DNA of 64,000 nucleotides from Gambelia wislizenii. Its lineage: Eukaryota; Chordata; Lepidosauria; Squamata; Crotaphytidae. The notes below the pieces were generated by a model. That model was not told the origin of the DNA. It saw only the letters and a program-made list of their open reading frames with translations, and did not search any database. How positions within the stretch are numbered: position 1 is the first letter of the stretch; each line of letters opens with the position of its first letter. The stretch covers positions 71,992,001 through 72,056,000 of the forward strand of contig JAUMIR010000003.1 in assembly GCA_030847615.1 (NCBI GenBank), given 5' to 3'. The translations under genes were made by a program, and so were the position numbers. This document shows, piece by piece, positions 8,641-20,515 of this stretch.

Positions 8641-11238
8641 TACTACTATGATGATGGTTAAGTACTGCTAATACTATATAAAATAGCTTAGCATAGAAAT
8701 ATCACAGACTCTTGAATTTCACAATCTTTTGGCTTCACTGTTTATACCCCCTCCCTTATGTGTGTACATATCTGACAATTGAGGTTAACATGACATGTTT
8801 ATGATTAAAATGGCTCCAGTTGTAGAAAGCTATCCCAACATTGGGCTGTTTGTTTTTCATGTGCCACAATCCTATTTGTTTATGTGTGTTTGCAGGTAGG
8901 TAAGTGTCCAGATGTAAGCTGGATCCATGCCTAGCCTGTCTGATGAAATTGGCAGGGCAGAGGAGGATGAAACAGATTTTAATAATGGATTTAGGTTTCT
9001 GGCTAGGCAAGTCTGCTTTGAACTGATGTGGATCTCATGGGGCCCATGAAGTAATCAACCAGTCTAGTCCAAATTTCAAATGTAAATCTCCATCTATTTT
9101 GTTCTCACTTGTGAAAAACATTCAAATATTGTCTCCTTGCTATGTGAGATTATGAGAGTTTTTGTACATCTCAAAATGATTTGGGGACTTTTTTTTCTTT
9201 TGCAAAAAAAGGTTGTGATGGTTTTCTTGGTTTTTTTCTTTGCAAAATACAAAGGCTTTGTACAAAAACCCATGGGTCTTTTTGTTGCCCCAAGTATATT
9301 TCTGCACACAATACAGCACTATTGTATGCTGCTATGTCGACTGATGATGGAGGAAAAGTGTTGTTCTTTTTACGCACATACAAGAACAAAATATCTTGCA
9401 GCCACTGATTGTTGAGAAATCCTTTCTTGTCAAGGACAAGAAAAGTGTGAATAATGTTTTTCATCCTTAATCCAGTTGCCTCCAATCCAGGGATGGGCAA
9501 CTGTGCTAGGGGCAGAGGCCAGCTTTAATCTCTGCATTGCCTTAGCAGAGCACAGTACAACATTCTGGATGTGAGGTGATTTCTTAAGCTAGGATGTGAT
9601 TTGATGTTACCTCAGATTTCAGTGGGTAGAGTGAATGAAGGTTAACCACTTCTTTTTGAGGTACTCGTGACGTGTTTTGTGGTTGGAGACAATAAAACAC
9701 CCAGAAAAATTTATTGGGATGTTTCGAAGCTTTGGAAGTGTCCCAGAGATCCTGGGAAAAACAAATGGATGGGGCCATATGCAGCCAACGAGTTGAACTT
9801 TCCTCACACCTCTTCTAATCATGCCCAGAAAAAGTGACCATATATGAACAAAGTCAGGATCTTGTTATCTTCTGTCAGTGAACATCCTATGCATAAATCT
9901 TTGAATTCTTTGAAGTGGGGAAAAGACAATACTATGTTAACATGATCATATACAGTATGAGTGACTTGTGAAAATGTGTCATGCAATCAGTATGCACTAG
10001 GCTCTCCCACACACCAAAACAACATTTCTTAAAGGATTAAAGCATTAAGCATATTTACCATAATGAAGCATCAATTGCGAGAATAATGAAGCTTGAAAGG
10101 TTTTTATTTGGGTTGTTATGAGATTTCTGCTTTGGAAAAGATAACAGTCTTTCCTTTTAAAGCAGAATTAACTGCATGTTAATGTTTATATTCTTGGAAT
10201 GAGCAGGTCATTATGACCCACAGGCAACAGACTGAGCAGGTCATTTAGAACAAATGTCACAAATATATTTAAAAAAGTCTTTCTCAAAGCATAGACAAAG
10301 TGGATAAAAACATTAAGATAAACCCACACTGTTATCTGAGTTGTGTGATTGCTTTTTTTACTTGTACTCATGTAACTTCTATTTTAACTTTAAAAGATGT
10401 GTTAGACAATGACAAAGTCAGAGGACAGAATTCCATTCCTGTTGAAAAGAAACACCTTCCCTTTGGGTGAGTCAACTGTATTTCAGGGAGGAAAAAGCCA
10501 AATAAAGAGGTAAATCTGTCAGGGTAAAAGCATCACCCTGGTCTCTGCCACTCTACCACTCTCTTGAGTTCTGCGGGGCTACTTTATAAATCCATAGTTC
10601 AAACATAATTTTAAAAACTGTAAAGATTTGCACATTTAAATCAGGCAACATAGCAACATGACAACATCTCTCACAATTAAATACACCACATACATGTATT
10701 TCCCAAAGTTGTATGCATCTCTTGAGATATCCAGTTGTACCAGAAACAAACAAGTAAGCTCAATGATTGACATGCATAAAATATTAATGGCCAACAGTGA
10801 GATATTAGTGCTGAAAAGAGAGAATATTGCTTAATTACTGATAAAAAAATTGATTTCAAGCCTTCAGATTCAGGACTGCTCAGAACTAATAGTTACATAC
10901 TGCCAAACATGACATTGTGACTATAATAACTGGGATCTGATGTGTATGAAACAAATTTCAGCAGTTTTGAAACACTAGTTTCCAGTCAGTTTCTTTTCCT
11001 AGCCTAGTTCAAAGTAGCGGGTGTGGCTTGTAAAGTACTAAAAGCCTTGAAACTAGAATACCTTAGGGGACATTTTTTCTCCAAATGAACCCTCCCAGAT
11101 ACTGAAATGAACCTCTGAGGCACATCGCTGATGGAGGTGAAGCAGGTAATGACTGGAGATAGTTGCTTCACAGTGGCACACCATTTTAAAAATTCCCTCT
11201 CCAAGAAGGGTCACACAGAGGGTTTGCACTGAGATAGA
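8641..11238. other. Unassigned stretch, no gene seen
   Basis: About 2.6 kb with no recognisable coding domain. A short piece at 9488-9505 (GGGATGGGCAACTGTG) resembles a hAT terminus but has no partner. T- and A-rich tracts lie at 9180-9240. The open frames of 60-109 aa are low-complexity or at chance length. The rest looks single-copy within the window. Confidence 0.5.
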
Positions 11239-11819
11239 GGACTTTATCAGATGCACTAAACATGGCATCATAAAGATGCCACATAAACACGAAAGAGAAC
11301 GCAGATCAGATGATGTCACCCTTTCACATTTATGTACTGACCAAAACCCGTACTTTTTTGTTGACGGCTGAAGCCATCAATTGATCCCCCATGGTGCTTT
11401 TGTACCAGCATTGCCAGTGTGTGAAACCTTGTGCCATTGTACTCACGTATATGCAGCATGAATGGACAGTCAGCACGAACACTTCCAGGTAAGATCATGA
11501 CATCCAGCTAAGTGGTGCACTTCTTACAACCCTCTCCAGGTTACTTGTAAGTTTTTAAGTGTGTGTATGTGCTTTTAAAAACTTTTTGTGTGTTGTTTTT
11601 CGTTTGTTTTTTAAATTTTCTGCACAAGCATCTTCTCGCGAGAATCCACAGGATTTTGAATGAGGAAGTGAAAGGAGCTCAGTTCACTTCCTCTTTCATT
11701 GCCGGGAAGCCTTTGGGCAGGAGGCAAGGTAAGTGCAGCATGGGGAGTTCTTTTGCTAGCATAAAAATGGAAAAGTTATGCTGACAAAAGGGCTTTTTGG
11801 TGGTGGTGTGATAAAGTCC
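11239..11819 (+). mobile_element. PIF/Harbinger-like MITE, family A copy 3
   Basis: A 581-bp element from GGACTTTATCAGAT to GTGTGATAAAGTCC. Flanking triplets AGA and AGG differ at one base. The interior is collinear with copy 1 and with the interrupted copy at 44646-52863. It includes a segment with ACTTCCAGGT, then CATCTTCTCGCGAGAATCC and AGTTCACTTCCTC, before the terminal TTTTGCTAGCAT block. It has no coding capacity. Confidence 0.85.
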
Positions 11820-12689
11820 AGGGAGGCTGGACAGCAAATTATAGGTTAAATGTGATGGTCACAATGTTATTACATGGAATACAAATCACATCAAACGTGG
11901 CAACCAATGGCATGACAAAAATAAGGGGGGGGATGCAGAGTTCTGTGGATTCCATACCAGTATCTGGCCAAACAGGGCAGGGGGCAACTAGGGTCTGGTA
12001 AAAAATCTGGCAACATTTACCAAAAATTTGCCACTCTGGGGCAAACAGAATGGCTTGTTAGAAGTAAGCTAACCTACAGATGCCCAAACCACTAGGTTAA
12101 CCTCCCCCCCCCGCATCCTGATGTATCAGAGCTTCTCTCTTCCCAATTTAAATAGTGTCCCCTCCCCTTTTCCATATCCCCAAGATTCGACATAACAGTT
12201 ACATATGCATGAGAGTCTAACAACATGCCACAACCATACACTCATATAGTCCTAATCTGGGAAAACCCATGAAAGTAGATGTAACCCCAGAGAAATTTTA
12301 AAAAAACACACTTGTGCTGCAGCAACATGGGAAAATTCCATCCCACCCCCTGAAGCAACTAGGCTAAGCCTGAGGGATCATATGGAAGGCAAGATGATAC
12401 AAAGGGGTGGGTGGGGTGGGTGGAATGCACTGATGATCTGGCCAAGAATAGCTGGCAAAGAAGTTGGGTGGCCTATATACGTATAGGCCTTCCCAAATGA
12501 TTTGGGGTCTCACAAGACTTCATGCAAGGTATGAGCCCAGATTTCACACTGAAGTCTTGTGATGGCCTTGTCTTTGCTGCCATTGTGAGCCTTCCTCCAA
12601 GGCCTGAGCCTGAGTGACAGCTCAGCCAGGCCTGAGAGCAGTGATGCTGGTCAGGGGACTCAGTGCAATGTGCCCACCTCCATGAAGGC
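11820..12689. other. Unassigned stretch
   Basis: About 870 bp with C-tracts (12102-12111) and a GGGTGGGTGG-like run near 12408. I recognise no gene or repeat family here. Confidence 0.45.
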
Positions 12690-12915
12690 CTTGGAGAAAT
12701 AAGCTATCTTTTGTTTTTTTCTGAAGCCCATGAGAAACATTTTATTTGCCTATATTGTAAGGTCTTTCTTTGTTGATGTAGTTTTACTGTTGTTTTTAAT
12801 GGTTGCCCTATGCATTGTTTTAAAATTGGTTGTGGTATATTTAATTGCTTTTATTATCGTGAACCCATCTGAGAGCTTCCCATGAGAAGCAGACCACGAA
12901 TGAATAAACGTCTAA
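12690..12915 (+). repeat. LINE-like 3' UTR fragment
   Basis: AT-rich sequence ending GTGAACCCATCTGAGAGC...GAATAAACG resembles the 3' UTR of L2/CR1-like LINEs, which end in a GAACCGCCCTGAGAG-type word followed by short A-rich repeats. No coding part is left. The assignment is tentative. Confidence 0.4.
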
Positions 12916-13333
12916 ATGTGCTGTTGAATTGAGTTCGGTTTTTCATTCTATAGATAGTTTAATTGCATTTTAACAGTAACCCATGTCTTTGAATATGCTC
13001 TAAAAGAGTTTCTATATTTTGAAAAGGAAAAAAAAGAGGACATGACTACTTCAAACCACCAGACACTATTATGACCCTCACTTTAAAAAAACCCTTACTT
13101 GTATAAGCTGTGATAATTGCTATTAGAAATATTCCTAACCTTCATTGTATTTAAATATTAATTTTGCCTTCCCTCTCCCCCTTCTCACCTATGCCGACAG
13201 CCATCTAACTCACTCCATCAGACCACTCTATTCCATTGCCCCTCATGGCTGGAGGCTCCCTCAGATTCCTCCCTCAGCTAGTTCACCTTTCTGCTTTGGA
13301 TCTGTCTCCTTTCTCCCCCACCCTATCCCTGAG

Positions 13334-13370
<37 letters not shown>
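13334..13370. repeat. (CT)n microsatellite
   Basis: Nearly pure CT repeat with one interruption (TTT). The overlapping Ser/Leu-rich frames (13145-13480) are products of this tract. The surrounding 12916-13785 is otherwise unassigned. Confidence 0.95.
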
Positions 13371-13785
13371 GGGAGCTTTGCTGGCCCAGCCTCTGTCCCT
13401 TCTCCTAGCAAAACTCTTAATGGAGCCAAGCAAGATGGTGATGCTGGTGTTGGAAGGCAGGAGGCGAAGCAGCAGTAGACATTTTAAAAATCATCAAGTA
13501 TTTTACAAACCCACCTGGGCAGAAATTTTAGCTCTGCAAAAGAGGACATGTCTGGTAAAAGGAAGACGTATGTTCTGGGGAAAATAGTGAATAATTAAAT
13601 AAATGAGAAAAAGAAATATGTTGTGGCACAGGTCGATGATTGTGATACTCCACACCACAACGCAAAGTCCCAGAGAGAACAACTGTTGGTTCCCATTCCC
13701 TTTTGCTTTCACTGTCCAGTGCTTGGCAACTGGAACATAAGAACTAAATGCTGCCAGCACTGTAGGCTGTAAAGTTGTACACTGA

Positions 13786-14324
13786 AGGCTTGTCTATATG
13801 GGCAATTTACCCCATCTTGGCTGCATCTTAGAGCCCTGCAGTACTGATGACACAGAACATTTGCCCCATTCTGTCCCCAGGCAGTCCTCATGAGCCCGGG
13901 GCTAAGATGGGGGAAGACAGGGTAGGGGCCTATCAAACATTCTAAAATAATACCTGGTAAAAACTGTTCCTGCTGGGAAAAAATGGATTGGGCCCCATGA
14001 GACTGCAGGAGCCTGTCCTGGAAGGCTGGCCAATTGTTGCAGCTGCTGGTCTGCCTCGCTCTCTCCAAAGCAGGAAGGTGTCCCACAGCATGTGACCAAG
14101 GCTGGTCACATGCAGGGGGCCTTGGTTACATGATGTGTGCTGGCTTCCTGTCTTCAGAGAGAACAAGGGAGATGGTGGCCATGGTGGTGGCTGCAGTGAT
14201 GGGCCAGCATGCCCATCTGGACTTCCTTTCATTCTGTGGAGGTAATGGGGTAGGAACAGGCCTGATCTGCAGCCAGGATATGCTGGCGGGGGACCGGTAT
14301 ATCCTGGCTCATGTAGATGAGCCC
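13786..14324. mobile_element. 3-bp-TSD DNA transposon, family B copy 2
   Basis: A 539-bp element flanked by TGA at 13783-13785 and 14325-14327. Left end AGGCTTGTCTATATGGGC and right end GCTCATGTAGATGAGCCC are imperfect inverted repeats. Inner blocks (for example GCATGTGACCAAGG at 14088 against CCTTGGTTACATGATG at 14122) also fold back. A related partial copy lies at 43291-43597. The overlapping 97-133 aa frames on both strands have no recognisable domain. Confidence 0.65.
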
Positions 14325-14492
14325 TGAAACATGATTGGCACACTTGCTTTGGAACTTTTTCTGAGTGTCATTGATGGATAGTTCCTATGATCTCTCTGCT
14401 ATGGAACAGACAATCTCCTGTCCTCCAGTTGTTTGGACCTCCCAAATTCCCTGATCATTGGCCATGCCAGCTGGTTCTTATAAGGTTTGTAT

Positions 14493-14689
14493 GGTAAAGC
14501 CCCCATATCTGCAGATTCATTTACCCATGTTCAAAAAAATGTTGTCTCTCTTGCCATCTTCTAGGTCCCCCAGGATTATTCTATGGTATACTTGGGCTAG
14601 AAGTTGTTCTTAGGGTTCAGTATTATTTGTGGTTTCTGGTATCTATGTTAAGTCTTGGAATGTGTTCCCGGTGGATATGGGTGTTAGTA
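14493..14689. mobile_element. Tigger-like remnant, interrupted by an LTR
   Basis: Left part GCCCCCATATCTGCAGATTC and later GTGGATATGGGTGTTAG mirror each other as in the Tigger-like element at 2642-2874, with which it shares a CCATCTTCTAGGTCC-like block. It continues after the LTR for a few bases (15472-15480). It is old and diverged. Confidence 0.5.
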
Positions 14690-15464
14690 TGCCCTACTAC
14701 CCCTCCCCATGATATATCAAAATTGGAAATATTGGACACTTTTGGGGGTCAGGTTGGCAGGGGTAAACCAAAAGTCAGTTGGAGGTCACAGTGACCTGGG
14801 ATGTATCTTGGAAATATAATGACAAGCAAACACAAATTAGTATTGTGCGGAAGCCATTTAGTAATCACAGTTGTTAAGGAGGTGCATGCTAATCCTTTCT
14901 TTCAGTCCTGTGCGTCTCAGGAATAATTCAATCAAACAATTAAATGACCATTCCTAAATCTATTCCTATGGAAATCTTTCCTATACCCCTCCTGTCCAAC
15001 CTTGCAAGGTTGTTGCAAACCTATCAATTTCTATCTCCCAGCCATTAATGCAATATGTTGAGTTTCAGTTTCCTTTGTCTATCTTGTGGGAAAGCCATCC
15101 AGGCTTTGTCCTAATCAGAGTACTCCATCAGGATATGGAATAGGGTGTAAATATTAGTCCCCTGACAATAGTTAAATATGCCACATTGGTTGAACCCAGC
15201 CACTCTCTTTCACAGTGCGCCTCAGATCAGAATCGGTTCCACCCTCAGATGCCTGTCTGAGTATCTTTGCTGCACAAATATCTTCTGTCCAAGACTGGTA
15301 ACTATTGCCCGATATCCTCAAACCTCTCCCTCTATCTAATCTTTCTGTCTTACTCCACTATAGCCTTATATGGTTCTTAGGCACATGTGCTGTGTGTGCA
15401 AGTTCACTTTGTGTTATTTTCATTAAACATACTTTATTTCATTTTAACCGGAGTGCTCTCTACA
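14690..15464 (+). mobile_element. Solo LTR candidate, 775 bp
   Basis: It begins TGCCCTACTA and ends CTCTCTACA, so it has TG...CA boundaries. The 7-mer GTTAGTA lies directly before (14683-14689) and directly after (15465-15471) it, consistent with a target duplication, though 4-6 bp is more usual for LTR elements. Near the 3' end are a TATA-like TTATAT (about 15365) and an ATTAAA polyadenylation-like word (15422) about 40 bp before the end, fitting plus orientation. I see no internal retroviral region. The family is unknown. Confidence 0.6.
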
Positions 15465-15471
15465 GTTAGTA

Positions 15472-15729
15472 CTGGTATACATAGATAAAAAGATGTCTGA
15501 AGTTACCCTCCTCTCACAGGCCTCCTTTTTGAGCTAATAATTCCCCCAGATATTACAGGAGATTTTGGCATCATGGGTGGGGCTCCAAAGCACCTCCCAC
15601 CTCTTAGGGTAACATGGGGTTTGTACTATAGTGCCCAATATGCAGTGGGGCAGGAAAGAAGTGGCCTATTTTTGCTCTTGTCTAGTGACTATGGCCCATT
15701 TGTTGTGCTCGATTTTCTTTTTCAACTTG
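15472..15729. other. Unassigned spacer
   Basis: About 260 bp between the LTR candidate and the next transposon. Nothing recognisable was seen. Confidence 0.4.
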
Positions 15730-16806
15730 GGGCCCATTTACATGGCAACCCCTCCCCCCGAGAAGAATTCATGTCGAACCCTATTGGTTCACACACATTA
15801 TGCGCTATTCGGAAGGAAGGGTAGCAAAAAAACCAGCTAACCTGTGACTTTCCATCCCTCTATTTTCCAGGGACTTTTTTTTGTAAAGTCTGGAAGAACC
15901 CACACTATTGGTTGTCTGAACAATCAGGAACCACCCCAGGAAATGGGATGATTTCTGATTGGTCAGACTTTGGAGGGGTGGGCTTGCAAGGGGAGCCTTG
16001 CCATTCTTGATCCCATTTCCTGCCCTCCCCCTCCCCACTGCTGCTTCTCCCTCCTTCCTTCCTTCCCCTTCCTCACAGCGAGCGAATGGGGAAGAGAAGG
16101 GGAGGAAGGAGGAAGAAGCAGCAGTGGGGGAAAGGGCGGGCAATGGGACTCTCAGTCCCATTGCCCACCTGTCTTTCACTGCTGCCTCATCCTCTAAATA
16201 ACCCCCCTTCCCCATTTGCCCCAGCAGCCAGTGAATGGGGAAGAGTGGGGAGGAAGGAGGGAGAGGCAGCAGCAGGGATCAGGATCGCCGTAGCCCTTGA
16301 GCATTCTTTCAGCCCAGTACCACTTTCGTTTGGGAGGCCAAAGACATTACCGTGACTATCAGCAGTGGCACCAGATGGAAGGAGCTGCCACAGGGGGAGG
16401 GGTGTGTTCTCCATGACTGTCAGTCACAGAGAAAGTGTCTCCGCCACGACAGCAGCAGCGGAGATGGGAGAAAGGGTGGGCTAGGGGAGGGGTGACCTAT
16501 GGCCCACTCGGCAAGCTGCCAGCTGGGCTTTGGAGCCAGCGGAGAACCCTACGCAGGGACATACAAAAATGGCATTTCCAGAATTGCCAGGCTTGCCTTG
16601 CAAGCCTACCCCCTCCAAAGTCAGACCAATCAAAATTCAGCTCTACTGTGTGCCCCTTTACTGCAATGGAGGTATGTGTAAACAACAAATCCAAAAAACC
16701 AAGACTTCTGCTACCCATGACAAATTGTAGGAAAAGTGAGGGACAGATTCGAGACCATGATTACTCAAATCTTCCCGGGGATAAAAACTGCTATCTAAAT
16801 GAGCCC
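15730..16806. mobile_element. Multi-foldback DNA transposon (family B-like), 1.08 kb
   Basis: Left end GGGCCCATTTACATGGCA and right end ATAGCA-complement / AAATGAGCCC form imperfect inverted termini, flanked by TTG at 15727-15729 and 16807-16809. Inside, GATTGGTCAGACTTTGGAGG (15957-15976) pairs with CCTCCAAAGTCAGACCAATC (16612-16631), a perfect 20-bp match. CCCCACTGCTGCTTCTCC (about 16034) pairs with a GAAGCAGCAGTGGGG block (about 16115). The GC- and CpG-richer core has further GGAAGGAGG-type arms near 16095 and 16250. Frames of 60-140 aa on both strands come from these arms. No transposase is recognisable. Confidence 0.7.
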
Positions 16807-16809
16807 TTG

Positions 16810-17687
16810 GATACCTTTGGCACAGGGTGGATAGCTGAGCACACAAGGCTGGCTTAGGTTGATGAAGACAGAGGTGTAGAAGCAGCCATCTCAGTGGGAT
16901 TATAATGAGGTTGCCTGAATATTTATAGGGTGCCTAGCACTGATTTACTGAGCCATTATGGAGTCCTGTGCAGTCCACAATGAAAGAGAAGGAGTGACCA
17001 TGTTAGTCAACAGAACTGAAGAGATAATTTTACAATTTTAGGGAAGAAATAACCAAAAGACTTGTGTGTCACTATTAAGACTACGCAGCTCTATTGTGAC
17101 ATGAGCTTTTCTGAACTTGCACTCACTTCATCAGATGGATGAAGTTTTATCTTCCGTTGGCAGATATGTAGGTATACATAAGAAGAAATATTGGTGGGGC
17201 CCAAAGGCCATGATACACAAGAGGACTGTCACATTTCTATGCAAAGCTCAAAGGTACACATGATAAGAACATTCATCATTCACAACAGTAGCAGTAGGTG
17301 ATAGTACCATTTCCCCAGCTTTGCTATGCTAATTTAACACCTGTTGGGAGAGAGATATCCTGATCTCAGTTAAGACCTAAATAAATAGAATAAAACCTGC
17401 TGATTATTCTAGCTGCTCACTCATGCTGTAGTCTCTCTTTGAAGTCTTTTCACTGAAGGATGGTGACTTTCAGATTAGAAGCAGAGCATCCTGAGAGACT
17501 GAAAAGATCCCCCATTAGCTTCCAAATAGAGCCGTTTTTGATGCCAGATCTGACACCACTTATTTATTTGCATAGAAACATAACAGTGTACTGTGCACTT
17601 CACAAAGCTTGCCAAAGTTACTTTTTTGGACCCTGAATCCCCCAGTCATTGTGATCCATGGCTGTTGCTGGCTAGGGCAGTGATGGG
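16810..17687. other. Mostly unassigned, with a degenerate repeat at 16983-17165
   Basis: The sub-stretch 16983-17165 (GTGACCATGTTAGTCAACAG ... TCACTTCATCAGATGGATGAA) resembles a family of amniote interspersed repeats ending in a CACTTCATCAGATG word and related in style to repeat E. No gene is seen in the rest. Confidence 0.4.
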
Positions 17688-18146
17688 CAACCTTTTGAGC
17701 TTGGTGTGTCCAACTTTGCCAAAAAACTGAGCATAACTTGGGTGGTGTGTCACTTTGAGGAAAAAACATCTCTGCTGGCAGAAGTGAGGGCAAAGTTCCC
17801 GGCTTAACCGGAAGTCCCAGAACTAGACACTCTGTGCCGGACTTCTGTTGTTTTGGCCTACAGACCTCTGGCACAGAGTGTCTAACAGAGGAGGATGAAA
17901 CATTTGCGACTACAGTTGTCCCTCCACACTCGTGGGTTTCACATTCGCGGTTCCACATATTCGTGGATTCCCGCTTTGCGGAGGGTGGGAGAGGGGAGAA
18001 AAATGGGACTGGGGCTTCGAAGCCCCGATCGCCACTTTAGGGAGGGTGGTGAGGTTGCAGGCAGGGGGAGGAGGCCTACGGCTGCGTGTCATCAGAAATG
18101 GCTACGCGTGTCAGTGCTGACACGTGTCATAGGTCCGCCATCACTG
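17688..18146. mobile_element. hAT (Charlie-like) MITE with perfect 8-bp TSD
   Basis: Begins CAGTGATGGGCAACC and ends GGTCCGCCATCACTG, inverted hAT termini. The octamer GGCTAGGG is duplicated exactly at 17680-17687 and 18147-18154. Near the right end are palindromic GCTGACACGTGTC words. Inside, from 17913, lies a copy of the left end of the Tigger-like MITE seen at 6273 (CAGTTGTCCCTCCACACTCG), followed by TTCGCGG/TTCGTGG words. It is therefore a nested or composite element. There is no transposase. Confidence 0.85.
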
Positions 18147-18154
18147 GGCTAGGG

Positions 18155-18530
18155 GGTTCTAGAAGTTACAATCCAACCCCCTCCCTGCTTTACCAAGCTC
18201 TAATGGGATACTATCAGCTTTCCAGATGGGAGAAAGCTGCTGGGTCTGCTTTTGTTCCCTGTCTTATTAGAGTGGATCAAGAACTAGCAGACTCTAGTTG
18301 TGTTGTATGGACATGGCAAGGGGGGGGGGGAAACTGTACATAGTCTTATTATTATCTCTATTTTGTTTTTATTTTTGAATTGGTATTGAATTTGCAGGTT
18401 TATGTTTTATTGAATTGGATACCTCATTGAACTTGATAGAAACACTCTACAGAGCTTTGAATTAAAATATAAGGGGGGATCTACACTTCTTTAAAAAAAA
18501 AATAGTTACAGTGCATCCTTTACCCTAATC
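18155..18530. other. Unassigned spacer
   Basis: About 375 bp with a G-tract (18320-18329) and AT-rich sequence. No feature was recognised. Confidence 0.4.
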
Positions 18531-18669
18531 CAGCCTTCCCTAACCCAGTGCCCTCCCAGTTTGTAGGACTACAACCATCATTTCCCCTAACTCTCATGTC
18601 CCAGGCCAGCTGGGTATGAAGAGAATTCCTACTCAATCCATTGGAAAAGCATCAGGTTGGGAAAGGCCC
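18531..18669. mobile_element. Short hAT-like MITE
   Basis: Begins CAGCCTTCCCTAACCCAGTG and ends CAGGTTGGGAAAGGCC, inverted hAT-type termini. GGACTACAACCATCAT near the left end is a word also found in the fragment at 23749-23866 (as TTGTAGTCCAACAC). A TSD cannot be confirmed. Confidence 0.6.
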
Positions 18670-19794
18670 CCTTAAACTTTCTTTTGATATGAGTACTGAA
18701 CAGAACTTAAGAAAAAAATCCTGTTTTTTTCCCAAAATGTTTAGCTAAGAAGCAGCTGCTGTAAAAACGGAGGACTCTTACCTGAATTTTGACATGATGA
18801 AGTTATTTTTAAACATGTCAGAAAGTTATCCTTAAGCCCTCTGCTCAGGCAGTTAATACTTTGTTGGATGGCATGAAAACATTGCCATCTGTTTGTACCT
18901 GTGAGAGTGTGCAGAACTACTTGGATAAAATGTCATGCTGTGATTGTGTTCAGCTTGTCCAATCACCCTGATATGCAACAGCTTAGTGGTAACCGTGTGC
19001 TAATCATCATAATCCCACTTTGGAAGTTATGGCAATGAATACATAGCAGGCCTGCAATGTATGATGTTTGCCAGTGGAGCAGCAAAAGAAAGATATCGAT
19101 GAGGGGCTGTTGGGCTTTTTTTAAAAAAAGATTTGTTCCTTTATAAAGACAATATGAACCATGGCAGAAACTCACAAAGCATATCCATGCCTTCCATGCT
19201 GAACTAGCAGGTTCATATGTCAGTGCAAATGCTTTCATTAACAGTTGGAATTATTTCCAGGATTAGGAGAGCTGGTGTATATTGCTCAGTGGCATTAGAA
19301 ATGCAAAGTCTCAGGGTTGGAAGCCTTGAAGCAAAGGCGCAGTGCGAAATGTAATTGATTGCCATATTAAGTTTAACCATATGATTTTATATAAAATATC
19401 ATGGTTAATGGTATTTCTCTGTAGTAGCATAATAACACACTTACTGGGTAAGTGTAGTGGCTGAAGTGACCCCATTACAATTCAGAATTTGACAGCTATG
19501 TTATGAATACTATCTTATAAATGTGGGTGAAAGCTCTCCTGTGTTATGATCCTTCAAAGCATCTCTGAATTCTTGTGCATGCACATTACCAAAATGCCAT
19601 CCTTTCCCTATCCGTTGTGTCATAATGCATGATGACACATCTGTCTCTAATATATTTTTTAAATCACACACCTTCTTTTACAGTAGAGGTGGGGACAGAG
19701 TAACCCATGGGCTGTATGCAGCCCCCAAGGCCTCTAGGGCATACCCTCCAACTGTCCCAATCATTCCTCTGACATCCCACCTTTCAGCTGCTGT
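18670..19794. other. Unassigned stretch
   Basis: About 1.1 kb, AT-rich, with no recognised gene or repeat. A piece at 19690-19760 (CCCATGGGCTGTATGCAGCC ... ACCCTCCAACTGTCCC) looks like decayed transposon sequence but cannot be assigned. Confidence 0.45.
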
Positions 19795-20515
19795 CAAAAT
19801 ATTTATTTATTGGATTTATTTCCCACCTTTCTCCCAAGATGGGATTCAAGGTAACTTACAATAATTTAAAAATTACAATTAAAACATTACGAGTTCCAAA
19901 AGTTAACAAGAATTAAATTAATTACCATTATTAAAATATGATAATTATAAACACAACATGGATTAAAAACATAATACTTATAAATGTACAACATTAAAAG
20001 CAGCACCCCAATTTAAATACATGTTTCCAATACTTGTCTAAATAAAAACAACTTCACCTGCTGAGGAAAAGAGAGCAGGGAAGGGGCCAAGCGGACCTCC
20101 TGTAGAAGGGAGTTCCATAGTCTGGGAGCAGCCATGGAGAAGGCTGCCTCCCAAGTCCTCACCAACTGCTCCTGTGAACATAGTAGGACTGAGAGAAAGC
20201 CCTTCTCTGCCCATCTTAATACTTGGTCCCGCTTGTATAGGGAGAGACGGTCTTTCAGATCGTCTGGACTCAAGCCATTTAGGATTTTAAAGGTCAAAAA
20301 GTAACTTTGAATTCTGCCTGGAAATGGACTGGAAGCCAATGCAGCTATTTCAATGGGGAGGGGGTTCACATGACCCCTGTAGCCAGTCCCAGTCTGTAGC
20401 CTGGCCATAGCATTTTGGACCTGCTGAAGTTTCTGAACAGTTTCCAAAGGCAGCCCTACATAGAGCGTGTTACAGTAGTCCAAACGGGATGTAATCAAGG
20501 CATGTGTGTCACCAT
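19795..20515 (-). mobile_element. L2-type LINE 3' end with RT C-terminal region
   Basis: On the minus strand the 177-aa frame (20546-20013) shows the L2-clade sequence SRLDYCNTLYVGLPLETVQK, then LQQVQNAMARLQTG, and near its end FSMAAPRLWNSLLQEVRLAP, all typical of the C-terminal part of L2/Maui ORF2. The usual LPI/RIxFK segment is partly altered. The stop is followed by an AT-rich 3' UTR ending in a GGGAGAAAGGTGGGAAATAA motif and ATAAATA repeats (19795-19830 on the plus strand). It is 5'-truncated and not functional, but the frame is still open. Confidence 0.88.

Noticed and set aside
10397..10466. Possible 70-bp exon: preceded by AAAAG, open in one frame, followed by a good donor (GGTGAGT)
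   Set aside because: The upstream polypyrimidine tract is poor, the peptide matches nothing I recognise, and 23 open codons are common by chance.
15959..16414. Several 75-136-aa Pro/Ser/Gly-rich frames
   Set aside because: They come from inverted GC-rich arms of the transposon at 15730-16806, with similar frames on both strands.
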